Part shown: one piece after another, positions 54,807 through 63,748 of the stretch | Layout of the letters: each line of letters opens with the position of its first letter | How positions within the stretch are numbered: position 1 is the stretch's first letter | DNA from: an uncultured Actinomycetes bacterium | GTDB lineage: Bacteria > Actinomycetota > Acidimicrobiia > Acidimicrobiales > RAAP-2 | Assembly: GCA_903828785.1 (NCBI GenBank) | Contig: CAIKNP010000027.1 | Location: 62,001-126,000 of the forward strand | Direction of reading: 5' to 3' | DNA length: 64,000 nucleotides | Position numbers and translations under genes: made by a program | The notes under the pieces: generated by a model | Told to the model about the DNA's origin: nothing | What the model saw: only the letters and a program-made list of their open reading frames with translations | Databases searched by the model: none

Positions 54807-57146
54807 CTACTTGGTGAAGGGCCACGTCCTACGGGGCGCCCGGCGCCGAGCTCGTGAGGCCGTTGATTGACGGTTTTGACGCCACGCCCAGGCCATGGCG
54901 ATCACGCCCACGAGGAAGCCACCCTCCGCTAAGCGCTCGTGGGGTGGAAGGAAGTGGAAGCGCACCGTGGAACTACCTTGGGGGAGCGACACGACTTGGT
55001 ACGGCGCCGCCACACCCGCCATAACCCCATTGCCGGATGGCAGCGAGGCCTCGTTGCCCACCGTGGCCCCCCTGCCATTGACACTGGCGCTCCAGCCGGG
55101 CATCCACAGTTCTCGCCGAACGAGCGTTGAGGCCTTCGAACACGTAACCTGCACCGAGGAGAAGGTGACCTGCGACGTGGTGCAGTTATTGGCGGTGTAG
55201 AACGCTTGGGGAGCGGGGAGTTGGTAGATCGCGAGCGTACCGTCGGCGTAGGCCAAACGCAGACCTTCAGCGCGCAAGGTGGGATTCATGGGCCGGGCTT
55301 CGTAGGTCACGAGGTACTTGACACCAGCGTTTTCGAAGGTCCCGAGGCGGGCCGCCATTGACGCTTCGTAGTCGGCCGACTCGGCCACGCCTTGATACAC
55401 CATGTACATAAACGGCGACTGCGCCATGCCGATCGGCAGTTGCGTGTTTACGAAGTTGGCGAAGGCCGCCGGAAAGGGCAGGTCGTGGGCGTTGAGCTCG
55501 TTGATGGAAAAGTAGGTACCCCAGTTGGGTGAAATAGGACCGGCACTGGCGAATCGGTAGAGGCCGAGATTCTTTTGGAGGAAGGCAATGGGACCTCGTT
55601 CCTCGGTGACCTTGGCCGGAACGAAGACCTCGGCGAGACCGAAGCTAAACAGTGCGTCAATGGTCAGGGCTCCAGCGATGAGCACGGCCGCCAGCGAACT
55701 ACTGCGCTGGAACCCAGCGTAGACAATGACCAGCAAGAGTACGAAGGGAATACTTCGTCCCGCGACGACCATGAGCTCGTTAAGCGTTCCACCACTCGAG
55801 CCGGCCGTTACCCCACTGACCCAGAGCAACATGACAATGAAAGTGACGATGGCGAGGCTTCCGGTGACTATCCACGTCACCCGACCACGCCGACGAGCGA
55901 TGAGGTCGTCGAGGCCAAAGAGCGCCAAGAGAATCATGGCCATTTCGCAAGACGCAATGACGTATCGTCCAAGAACGATCTGGTGAAGTCCGGGAATGAG
56001 ATTCCACAGCGCCCGAGTACCGAGGGCGTTGGTGGCACCCATAAGACTGATTGCCACCCACCCCCCCATAGCCCAGCGCAAGGGTCGTTGGGTGGGCCCC
56101 GTGAGGCCGAAGAGGGCGAGAACAAAGACCCCCATGGTGAAGTACCCGCCGGCCCCATCCCAGTAGGGCGTGGCCGAGTGGTAGGCGGCGAGCCCTCCGT
56201 AGATGTAGGGATCGAGGAACATCGGGATCATCTTGGGAGAAATCAGGGCGGCTGAGGCGTTGGAGTGAATACCAATCAGCGCGACCTTCAAGAAGTCTTT
56301 GAAGGCAACCAAGATGGGCAGCGACAAGAGGCCACCGACTCCCAAGCCCCAGGCGAGTTGCCCGATCCCCGCTTTGCGATCTCCGCGGGGCAGGGTCCAG
56401 CCGCGCACCAGGGCGTAGACGACCACCAGGAGGTCATCGAGGGCCGCCACTTCAGGAAAGCCGGCGTACATACTGAGCGCGATGGCAATGGCGAGAAGCG
56501 ACCACCCCCAGCGCTTGCGCCCCACACCTCGAATGATGAGCTCGACCCCTAGTAGGGCCAGGGGCAAAAAGGGCACCGGATTCTCGACCGCATTGCCCAC
56601 CCAGGCCAAGGTGCCGTTGAGGCCAAAGAGTATGCCGCCCACGCAGGCCAGTAGTTCGGTGGGGAAGAGTCGACGGACCAGAAGGTAGGCCGATACGCCG
56701 CCAATGACCTCGAGGGCCATGTGAAACCACAAGAGCCCACCGGGAAGGGCGAAGAGCAGGACGAGCGGGGAGAGCGCCCCGGACTGCATCTCCCCCGCGA
56801 GCGGAGCACCAAGTCCCGTGAAGGGATTCCACCAGGGCAGGTGAAAGTGCAACCAATCCATAGCCGCCAAGTGGCCTTCCACCTGCGTAATGAAACCAGC
56901 ATTGGGGTCAATAGAGGGCTGAAGGCAGAGACCGTGGTGGCAGACCACCGAGGCGATCTGCGAGGTCCAGCCAATGGCGTCGGGATTACTCATGCCCACC
57001 AAGTACCAAGCGTTGGCGATCACAATGACCACGACCACGATGGCCAGACCGCCAAGACTCCACGGGCGCGGGGAATCAGATGTGGGCGTGGGGCCGCTCG
57101 CGAAGGGGGAGTGGGACCGTAATTGGTTCCGCCACGTCGTCGCCAT
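54807..57146 (-). CDS. YfhO-like polytopic membrane protein
   Basis: A 779-residue protein with about 12-14 predicted helices (first LGGLAIVVVVIVIANAWYLV) and a large C-terminal extracytoplasmic domain that ends PGWSASVNGRGATVGNEA, the mark of the YfhO/GT-C-like family. A last helix and basic tail follow. YfhO proteins in Gram-positives take part in glycosylation of lipoteichoic acid or other polymers. The ATG at 57146 is used because longer frames run antisense through the AAA gene and have no family similarity. The ribosome site is weak. It is probably linked to the tandem GT2 gene 78 bases downstream. Confidence 0.82.
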   Translation of the reverse strand: MATTWRNQLRSHSPFASGPTPTSDSPRPWSLGGLAIVVVVIVIANAWYLVGMSNPDAIGWTSQIASVVCHHGLCLQPSIDPNAGFITQVEGHLAAMDWLHFHLPWWNPFTGLGAPLAGEMQSGALSPLVLLFALPGGLLWFHMALEVIGGVSAYLLVRRLFPTELLACVGGILFGLNGTLAWVGNAVENPVPFLPLALLGVELIIRGVGRKRWGWSLLAIAIALSMYAGFPEVAALDDLLVVVYALVRGWTLPRGDRKAGIGQLAWGLGVGGLLSLPILVAFKDFLKVALIGIHSNASAALISPKMIPMFLDPYIYGGLAAYHSATPYWDGAGGYFTMGVFVLALFGLTGPTQRPLRWAMGGWVAISLMGATNALGTRALWNLIPGLHQIVLGRYVIASCEMAMILLALFGLDDLIARRRGRVTWIVTGSLAIVTFIVMLLWVSGVTAGSSGGTLNELMVVAGRSIPFVLLLVIVYAGFQRSSSLAAVLIAGALTIDALFSFGLAEVFVPAKVTEERGPIAFLQKNLGLYRFASAGPISPNWGTYFSINELNAHDLPFPAAFANFVNTQLPIGMAQSPFMYMVYQGVAESADYEASMAARLGTFENAGVKYLVTYEARPMNPTLRAEGLRLAYADGTLAIYQLPAPQAFYTANNCTTSQVTFSSVQVTCSKASTLVRRELWMPGWSASVNGRGATVGNEASLPSGNGVMAGVAAPYQVVSLPQGSSTVRFHFLPPHERLAEGGFLVGVIAMAWAWRQNRQSTASRARRRAPRRTWPFTK

Positions 57147-57237
57147 GCTCAACACCCAACTGCCCGAGGGCCTCGCTTCGCTCCTTGAGCGTCGCGCAAA
57201 TCTTACTAAGGAGTGAGCGTCAAAGGGGTCCCCGCCG

Positions 57238-58344
57238 CTAGAGGTATTGACCGGTACTACCCACGCTGGACGTGTTCGCCACTTTGGAAACCGCACCGAG
57301 CGCTTCGTAGATTTCGGCCAAGGTCTTCTCGCTTTGCACTCGGTGGCCGAGGCGGGAACTTGCCTCCACGCTGGTGAAAGGAGTGAATTCGATGGCGGCC
57401 AAACAACGACCGGGACGCAAGAGGGCGCGGTCGAGAGCCTCCGGTGCGGCGTTCGTCGAGAGAACAACGAGCAGATCACTGTTGGCCCCCACCAAGCCGT
57501 CCGTGGCGTTCAGCAGGCGACTTAGGTTGCTGCCTCGCGTACCGTTCTTCTCCGCAATTTCGTCCGCGTCCTCAATCACCAGAATGTGGGTCTGATCGCC
57601 ATTGGAATAGTCGAGAAGATTCATGAAGTAGTTCGATTGCTCAAAGAGCTGATCCGGGTCAATGATCACGGCCCCACGACCCCAGCCCTTCCAGGTGGTG
57701 AGTAAGGAGCGTATGGCCCAGGTTTTGCCGGTGCCGGGTTGGCCGTGGAAGAGGATGATGCGTCCATTGTTGAGGAGATTCGAAGGAGTCAGTTGGAACA
57801 GTCGATCAAGACTCTTTCGGGTGGTCTCCGGGTAGTTCGTGCTGATGTCCGACCATTGCGTATCCGGAAAGGAGCGCATCACTGGAAATATGTCCCCACT
57901 CCACACCTCGAAGTCCGTCGTCACCTTGCGGGGTTCCTTGGTCTCAAAGGCGTCAGTAAAGCGCTGGGCGAGCTCGCGTACGCGCTCGTTGCTTCGGGCC
58001 CCGAAATACGCCGCGACGTGGGAGCCCGATATTTCCGCCGACGCCCACCAATCGTCGCCTCGCAACAAGTAGTGATTGCGATTCTTCTCGGTGAATTCAC
58101 GTTCGATGGCGCAGGGAGGCAGTGTGAAAGAAAGGTCGGCCACGCTGATGCGATTATCGCGTTGATAGTTGAACGACACGCGCTCACAGCAGGTAAACGT
58201 GCCGGCGTAGTAGAGCTCGATGAAAGCCGACCCAATCAGGTTGCCGGCGATGTGGACGGCGTCGGTGCTGGTCATGGTGAAGCGGTATTGGCGGTCGTTT
58301 TGGGGGCCGTCGGGGAGGGAAATGAGGAAGTCGGCGATTGTCAT
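57238..58344 (-). CDS. AAA family ATPase (DUF5925-like N-terminal half)
   Basis: A 368-residue protein. The N-terminal 170 residues have no named motif but resemble, from memory, the DUF5925 part of actinobacterial AAA proteins. The AAA module has Walker A GQPGTGKTWA (201-210), Walker B ILVIEDADEI (about 249-258) and LSTNAAPEALDRALLRPGR with sensor 1 and arginine finger, close to BCS1/Cdc48-type AAA. The ATG at 58344 is chosen because residues further up are antisense to the helicase gene. It is divergent from the SF2 helicase across 70 bases. Substrate unknown. Confidence 0.82.
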   Translation of the reverse strand: MTIADFLISLPDGPQNDRQYRFTMTSTDAVHIAGNLIGSAFIELYYAGTFTCCERVSFNYQRDNRISVADLSFTLPPCAIEREFTEKNRNHYLLRGDDWWASAEISGSHVAAYFGARSNERVRELAQRFTDAFETKEPRKVTTDFEVWSGDIFPVMRSFPDTQWSDISTNYPETTRKSLDRLFQLTPSNLLNNGRIILFHGQPGTGKTWAIRSLLTTWKGWGRGAVIIDPDQLFEQSNYFMNLLDYSNGDQTHILVIEDADEIAEKNGTRGSNLSRLLNATDGLVGANSDLLVVLSTNAAPEALDRALLRPGRCLAAIEFTPFTSVEASSRLGHRVQSEKTLAEIYEALGAVSKVANTSSVGSTGQYL

Positions 58345-58414
58345 GGTGGTGAGTTTTTCAAGGGCCTGTGACAAGGCTCTCCTACCATGGATTATTCCAA
58401 TCGACGGAGGTAGT

Positions 58415-60103
58415 GTGACCCCATCATCCAGCAAGGCCGAAATCGCCGAACTCTTGGCGATCGCTTTGGCCGCCCAACCGGGCCAGGTAGCCGCGGCACT
58501 CGCTCGTGAGATGGGCGTGGCCAAGGGCGTGCTGAATCCAGTCCTCTACCACGACGAGCGCTTTGTTCGCAGCGACGAGGACAAGCCGCGGTGGTACCTG
58601 CGTTCGGATGCCGAGCTGGCGCCCTCAATCGCCACCTCCCCGTCGGTGGGCGGACGGGCGGCGAGCGAGCGTTCCGAGGAGGTGCTGGACGTCGAGGAGG
58701 ACTTCGACGAAGAGATTGACCCTCAGGAACTCGCCCGTTTCACCAAGGTTGCCGCCGCGCCTCGTCTCCCTTACCGTCCGGTGGTGGAGGATGCTTTAAA
58801 TCCGCACGCGCTCTACGAGTGGCAACGTGAGGCGCTTATTCGCTGGCGAGACAATGAGTACCGGGGCATTATTGATGCCGTGACCGGAGCCGGTAAGACG
58901 CGGCTCGCGGTGGCGGCTATTGATGATCACCAGCGAAGTGGGGGCCGCACACTCGTACTCGTTCCCACCATTGTGCTCCTTCATCAGTGGTTTCACGTCC
59001 TCTCGGAGTCATTGCCCGGTGTGCGCATTGGACGGGTGGGTGATGGTCACGACGACGACCTCGATACGCACGAGGTGGTGGTCGCGGTGGTGGCCTCCGC
59101 TCGTACTCGGGTGTTTCGCTTGCGCGGCGAACCAGGGCTCCTCGTGGTGGATGAGTGCCACCGCAGTGCCTCAGAGAAGAATCAAGAAGCACTCGACGAC
59201 CGCTTCGTGAAGCGCCTCGGACTCTCGGCGACGCACGAGCGAATGGACAACGCCCACCAGACCGTTCTGCTCCCCTACTTCGGGAAAGTGGTGACCACCC
59301 TGGGCTACCAACGGGCTATTGCCGAAGGGGTGATTACCAACGTGCGCGTGGCCTTCGTTGGCGTGGAATTCACCGACGAGGAGATGGCTCGTTACAACAA
59401 ATTGGTACACGACCTCAAGACCCTGCAACGAACGCTGGTGCGAACCTGGGGCTGTCGCCGGGGACCATTCAGTCTCTTCCTCGACGACGTCCTGCGACTA
59501 ACGCGCAAGGGCCCCCTTAAGGCCTCGATGGTGGCTAATCGTTGGCTGACCCTGTGGCGTGAGAAGCGAGAATTGTTGGCCGAAACCCCCGCCAAGATGA
59601 ATGCCGTAACGGGTTTCGCAGGGTCCTTGGCGGACGCCGATCGCGCCCTCCTCTTCACCCAGTCCATCCTCTCGGCTAATGAACTGGCCCTCAAGGTCAC
59701 GGAGGCGGGGGTGTCCACCCAGGCCCATCACTCCAACTTGTCGAGTGAGGAGCGTCACGAAATCATGAAGGCCTTCGCTCAGGGAACGACCAAAGTCTTG
59801 GCTTCGGTGCAGACGCTGGAGGAGGGGGTGGACGTTCCCGACGCGGATCTGGCGGTCATTGTGGCTTCGTCGAAGCAACGTCGTCAGATGATTCAACGCA
59901 TGGGGCGAGTGATGCGTCGAAAGCACGACGGTCGAGACGCTCGATTCCTCATTCTCTTCGTGAAGGGCACTGACGAGGATCCGCGCAAGGGTGCCCACGA
60001 GCTCTTCGTGGAAGAACTACTCGAGGTTGCTCGAGAATCGGCGATTTTTGAAGCAGGGCAGAGGGACGAGGTTCGGTCCTTCCTCGACCCTCAACGCTGG
60101 TAA
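58415..60103 (+). CDS. SF2 DEAD/DEAH-box helicase, XPB-like
   Basis: A 562-residue helicase. A small N-terminal winged-helix-like part (about 5-62) precedes an acidic linker. Motor domain 1 has YEWQREALIRW (Q-like), VTGAGKT (Walker A) and VVDECHR (motif II), with LSATHER (motif III). Domain 2 has QTLEEGVDVPDADLAVI and RRQMIQRMGRVMRRK (motif VI). The overall pattern fits XPB/type-III restriction-like helicases. GTG 58415 follows GGAGG. It is divergent from the AAA gene, and its stop touches the next convergent gene (60103/60104). Confidence 0.88.
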   Translation: MTPSSSKAEIAELLAIALAAQPGQVAAALAREMGVAKGVLNPVLYHDERFVRSDEDKPRWYLRSDAELAPSIATSPSVGGRAASERSEEVLDVEEDFDEEIDPQELARFTKVAAAPRLPYRPVVEDALNPHALYEWQREALIRWRDNEYRGIIDAVTGAGKTRLAVAAIDDHQRSGGRTLVLVPTIVLLHQWFHVLSESLPGVRIGRVGDGHDDDLDTHEVVVAVVASARTRVFRLRGEPGLLVVDECHRSASEKNQEALDDRFVKRLGLSATHERMDNAHQTVLLPYFGKVVTTLGYQRAIAEGVITNVRVAFVGVEFTDEEMARYNKLVHDLKTLQRTLVRTWGCRRGPFSLFLDDVLRLTRKGPLKASMVANRWLTLWREKRELLAETPAKMNAVTGFAGSLADADRALLFTQSILSANELALKVTEAGVSTQAHHSNLSSEERHEIMKAFAQGTTKVLASVQTLEEGVDVPDADLAVIVASSKQRRQMIQRMGRVMRRKHDGRDARFLILFVKGTDEDPRKGAHELFVEELLEVARESAIFEAGQRDEVRSFLDPQRW

Positions 60104-60985
60104 CTAGTCGGGCAGTCCGCTGCGTCCTCGGACAATGCGCGCCAGTGCCGACATGTCGTCATCGCCGTGACCCCGGTCCATTAATTCACGCTCGTACTCG
60201 GCGGCTAAGGCCGTTACGGGGAGATCAGCCGCAACGCTCTGGGCGAGATCCAGCGCAATGCCGAGGTCCTTGTGGTGCAGGGAGACTTTGAAGCCCAGGG
60301 GGTAATCGTTTTCAATCATGCGTCCGCTGCGCTGCTGGAGTACCCAGGAACTAGCAGCTCCCCCGCTGAGGGCGGCAACTACCTTTTCCATGTCTAGACC
60401 AGCCTTGAGACCAAGGGCCACGCCCTCGGCAACCCCCAGGTAGGTCCCGGCGATGATGACCTGGTTGATGGCCTTGGTCCATTGACCCGCCCCCACCGCT
60501 CCCAGGTGGGTAATGGTCTTGCCCATGGCCTCGAGAACCGGGGTGGCGCGCGCGACGTCCTCGTCGCTGCCGCCCACCATGATGGTCAAGGTTCCCAGCC
60601 GCGCCCCTTCCGATCCACCCGAAACGGGTGCGTCCACGAACGCTACGTCGTGTTGAGCGAGCTCGCGTGCGAAGTCCTGGCTGCGTAGGGGGCTGGTGGT
60701 CGAGCAGTCGATGACCAGGGTTCCGGCGGCGAGGGCGGGAGCGAGTTCGCTCAACACTGCTTCGACCTGTGGAGCGTCGGTGACGCAGAGTACGACAATG
60801 TCGCTCGCGCTGGCGAGTTCGGCCAGGGTCGATACCCTCGTGCCACCGAGCGACAGAATGTCGTCGTCCTTACCGGCGGAGCGGTTCCACACGCTCGTGG
60901 TCCAACCCGCTCGCAGGAGGTTGGCGGCCATGTAGGCGCCCATGGTGCCGAGACCGGCGAATCCGACGCGAGGGGTGGTTGACAC
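60104..60985 (-). CDS. 3-hydroxyisobutyrate dehydrogenase-like NAD-dependent enzyme
   Basis: A 293-residue beta-hydroxyacid dehydrogenase. RVGFAGLGTMGAYMAANLL holds the NAD motif (residues 6-24). FVDAPVSGGSEGARLGTLTIMVGG is the substrate motif, and the catalytic Lys is in GQWTKAINQVII. Members oxidise 3-hydroxyisobutyrate (valine breakdown) or reduce tartronate semialdehyde. Valine catabolism would fit the branched-chain dehydrogenase operon far upstream. It is alone in its unit with a 183-base gap before it that shows nothing I recognise. Confidence 0.88.
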   Translation of the reverse strand: MSTTPRVGFAGLGTMGAYMAANLLRAGWTTSVWNRSAGKDDDILSLGGTRVSTLAELASASDIVVLCVTDAPQVEAVLSELAPALAAGTLVIDCSTTSPLRSQDFARELAQHDVAFVDAPVSGGSEGARLGTLTIMVGGSDEDVARATPVLEAMGKTITHLGAVGAGQWTKAINQVIIAGTYLGVAEGVALGLKAGLDMEKVVAALSGGAASSWVLQQRSGRMIENDYPLGFKVSLHHKDLGIALDLAQSVAADLPVTALAAEYERELMDRGHGDDDMSALARIVRGRSGLPD

Positions 60986-61168
60986 AATGCTCCTTTGAAT
61001 GACGCGACTTCAGTGTAGGGCGAAGGGCCTGGGTGCCTTCATTGCTGGCACCACCGACGAATACGAAAACGCTAAAGGTGTTCGCGTCACTCGCTCATTC
61101 GTCTCAGTCGATTACGGCTTCTCTAAGTCGTCCCCTGGCAACGTGTCTAGCTCGTGCCCTAGTCACCC

Positions 61169-61957
61169 CTAGGGGATAAGTATGCGAGCGAAGCGGCGAG
61201 ACGCCACTCGTAGTCCGATGAGGGCGAGAACGGCGAGGTAGGCCACTCGCAGAATCATGATCCAACCGAACTGTCCGAAGTCGAGACCCCGTAAGAGGGC
61301 GGCGGCTTGGTAGAGGGGGGAGAAGGCCACGATGGCGCCCAGCCACGCGGGGTAGAGCGAAATGGGGAAGAAGGTAGCGGAGAACAAGAAGAGTGGCAGT
61401 TGCACGATCGCGATGATGTCAAAGTCCAACCAGGACCGCAAGTAGGTGCAGACCGCGAGTCCCACGCAACTAAATGTGAAGCTCACCAGAATGGCCGCGG
61501 GCCAACAGAGAATCACCCACCAGCTCGGCGCGTCGCCGAGTACGACCATGCAGAGCAGGAAGGAGAGTGCGTAGAGGGCGGCGCGCGCCAACGCCCACCA
61601 GGTCTCGCCCAGCGCGACGTCGTTCGCGTCGAGGGGCGTGGCCAGGAGTGAGTCGTAACTGTGCGAGATCTTGAGCCGGAAAAAGGGATTGAAAATTGAA
61701 TCGATGATGGCGCCGTTCATGGCGGAGGTCGCCAACATTCCCGGCGCGACGAAGGCGGCGTAACTAACGACTTCGTGACCCACCGCGATAGTCCCGACGA
61801 GGTGGTTAAGACCTATGCCGATGCTGAGCAGGTAGAAGAGGGGCTCGAAGAAGCCCGAGACGAACATCAGCCACCGCTTCTTATAGACCTGGAAATTTCG
61901 CTCAAAGACGTGCCACGCGCGTCGCGAACCAAAAGAGGGAAGCACCCGAGTAAGCAT
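61169..61957 (-). CDS. ABC-2 type permease (NodJ/DrrB-like), second permease
   Basis: A 262-residue membrane protein with about six helices (FVSGFFEPLFYLLSIGIGLNHLVG onward). The ABC-2 family pattern is AAFVAPGMLATSAMNGAIIDS and LFLFSATFFPISLYPAWL. The ATG at 61957 shares its A with the stop of the preceding permease (TGATG). It makes up the exporter of 61169-63680 with its partner. Family members move drugs, lipo-oligosaccharides or other lipid-linked cargo. Confidence 0.88.
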   Translation of the reverse strand: MLTRVLPSFGSRRAWHVFERNFQVYKKRWLMFVSGFFEPLFYLLSIGIGLNHLVGTIAVGHEVVSYAAFVAPGMLATSAMNGAIIDSIFNPFFRLKISHSYDSLLATPLDANDVALGETWWALARAALYALSFLLCMVVLGDAPSWWVILCWPAAILVSFTFSCVGLAVCTYLRSWLDFDIIAIVQLPLFLFSATFFPISLYPAWLGAIVAFSPLYQAAALLRGLDFGQFGWIMILRVAYLAVLALIGLRVASRRFARILIP

Positions 61958-62751
61958 CAGTCCACCAAGCGCCGCGTCATGCTGCGTTGCCCCCACCACA
62001 GTCCCGCCAGCAGCATCGTGAGCAGGACGATGAGGTGGGCGGTGATGGGACCAAGACTTCCTTGTCCGAAGGCCGCGGCCCGGGTCAGGGCCACTGCGTG
62101 GTACAGCGGCATGAACTGAACTATGGGCTGCAAGCTCCGGGGGTACGCCGACAGTGGATAGAAGGTCGCCGAGAACAAGAACATCGGTACCACGGCGAAG
62201 CGGTAGATGTAGGCGAAGGACGAGTCGTCCTCGCAGGTCGCCGCGTAGGCCACCAGTGGTGCGGCGACCGCCACCGTAATCAGGGCGGCCAAGAAGGGTA
62301 GGGTCAAAGCCCACCACGACTGCACCGCCCCAAAGGCGCCAATGGCGATGGTGTACACGAAACCGGTGAATAGTCCCCGGGTGGCCAGCCAAGCGAGTTT
62401 GCCCCAGAGGACGTCGCGCGGTTCGAGCGGCGTGGTGACGGCGGCGTGGTAGTTGCGATGCCACTTGAGGGCCTCGAGTACCGGCCACAGTGACTCACTT
62501 TCACCGAGCTGAAGGGCGGTGGTGGCGAGCAGACCGGGGGCGATGAAGTGCAGGTAGGTCTGACCGGCCACGAGTCCGGTGTGGGCGCTCACCAAGTGGC
62601 CAACCCCTAGACCCATAGCCCCGAGGTAGAAGACGGGAAAGAGCACGGTGGAGTAGACCGAGCCCTGCCAGGTTTGCCGGAACTGCATGGCGTGATGCCA
62701 CCAGCTACGGCGCCACCTTGACCAGCCCATTGTCGTCGCCAGGGTCGTCAT
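61957..62751 (-). CDS. ABC-2 type permease (NodJ/DrrB-like), first permease
   Basis: A 264-residue membrane protein with about six helices. It has LHFIAPGLLATTALQLGESE and MFLFSATFYPLSAYPRSL, close to the second permease, so the two are diverged paralogues. The ATG overlaps the stop of the ATPase gene by one base. A heterodimeric permease pair is likely. Confidence 0.88.
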   Translation of the reverse strand: MTTLATTMGWSRWRRSWWHHAMQFRQTWQGSVYSTVLFPVFYLGAMGLGVGHLVSAHTGLVAGQTYLHFIAPGLLATTALQLGESESLWPVLEALKWHRNYHAAVTTPLEPRDVLWGKLAWLATRGLFTGFVYTIAIGAFGAVQSWWALTLPFLAALITVAVAAPLVAYAATCEDDSSFAYIYRFAVVPMFLFSATFYPLSAYPRSLQPIVQFMPLYHAVALTRAAAFGQGSLGPITAHLIVLLTMLLAGLWWGQRSMTRRLVD

Positions 62752-63680
62752 TAGTCGATGAGGGTGCGGCCGGTTAAGCGCAAGAACACGTCCTCGAGCG
62801 AACTGCGACGCACCAGGGCACTCGTGGGAACGATGCCCCGCTCGTGCAATTGATGAAGGGTGTCGTCACCGTCGTTGACGTAGAGGAGAATGCGGTCGGG
62901 CAAGACCTCAACCCGGTCGGCTAGGGGGCGAAGCTGATCGCGCCAGTGGCTGTGGTCGTCAACCCCGAAGCGTAATTCAACGACTTCACGAGACGAGTGC
63001 CGGGTAATGAGGTCCCGGGGGGCTCCTTCGGCGACGAAACTGCCCTTGTCCATTACGACGAGTCGGTCACAGAGCTGTTCGGCTTCGTCCATGTAGTGCG
63101 TGGTAATAATCAGGGTGACGCCGTCGCGCTTGAGTCGGTACAAGCGCTCCCACAAGAGGTGGCGGGCCTGGGGGTCGAGTCCGGTGGTCGGCTCGTCGAG
63201 GATCAAAATTTCTGGACGACTGATCAAGGCCCGAGCGATGGTGAGTCGTCGACGCATACCGCCCGAGAGCATGTCAACCTTGTCATCCGCCCGCTCGCTC
63301 AATTGCGCGAACTCGAGGAGTTCGCTGGCCCGCTCACGAACCACCGCGCGCGGCAGATCAAAGTAGCGTCCGTACATTTCGAGGTTGAGGCGCACGGTGA
63401 GATCAAGTTCCAGCGTGTCTTCTTGGGGAACGACGCCGAGTCGAGCTCGAATGGCTGGCCCGTGGCTTCGCGGGTCCATACCGAGTACCGACAGGGTTCC
63501 CGACGTCGGCTGGGAGCGGGCCGAAATCATCCGCATGGTGCTGGTCTTACCCGCCCCATTGGGACCCAGGAAGCCAAAACTTTCCCCCTGGGTAATGTCG
63601 AAACTAATGCCCTTGACGGCCTCAGCGTCGCCGAAACGCTTCACCAAATTGGAGGCGTGGAGAATAGGTGTCGTCGTCAA
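62751..63680 (-). CDS. ABC transporter ATPase, NodI/DrrA-like
   Basis: A 309-residue ATPase with Walker A GPNGAGKTSTMRMI near residue 39, signature MLSGGMRRRLTIARAL, Walker B EILILDEPTTGLDPQ and switch ITTHYMDEAEQLCDR. Its C-terminal DrrA-like extension (about 230-309) is longer than a plain ATPase. It energises the two ABC-2 permeases just downstream. No resistance or biosynthesis gene is near, so cargo is unknown. Confidence 0.93.
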   Translation of the reverse strand: MTTTPILHASNLVKRFGDAEAVKGISFDITQGESFGFLGPNGAGKTSTMRMISARSQPTSGTLSVLGMDPRSHGPAIRARLGVVPQEDTLELDLTVRLNLEMYGRYFDLPRAVVRERASELLEFAQLSERADDKVDMLSGGMRRRLTIARALISRPEILILDEPTTGLDPQARHLLWERLYRLKRDGVTLIITTHYMDEAEQLCDRLVVMDKGSFVAEGAPRDLITRHSSREVVELRFGVDDHSHWRDQLRPLADRVEVLPDRILLYVNDGDDTLHQLHERGIVPTSALVRRSSLEDVFLRLTGRTLID

Positions 63681-63748
63681 AAGCTCCCCTTTATAGGCTC
63701 GACAAGCCTACTTCGCAGCACCGGGCACGACGAGACTGCGGCGTCGAA

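Noticed and set aside
57147-57479. 111-residue N-terminal extension of the YfhO-like protein
   Set aside because: It is antisense to the AAA gene and lacks a signal or membrane pattern.
61150-61175. CCCCTAGGGG palindrome at the permease 3' end
   Set aside because: Short, with no T tract and partly in the coding end. It is not a convincing terminator.
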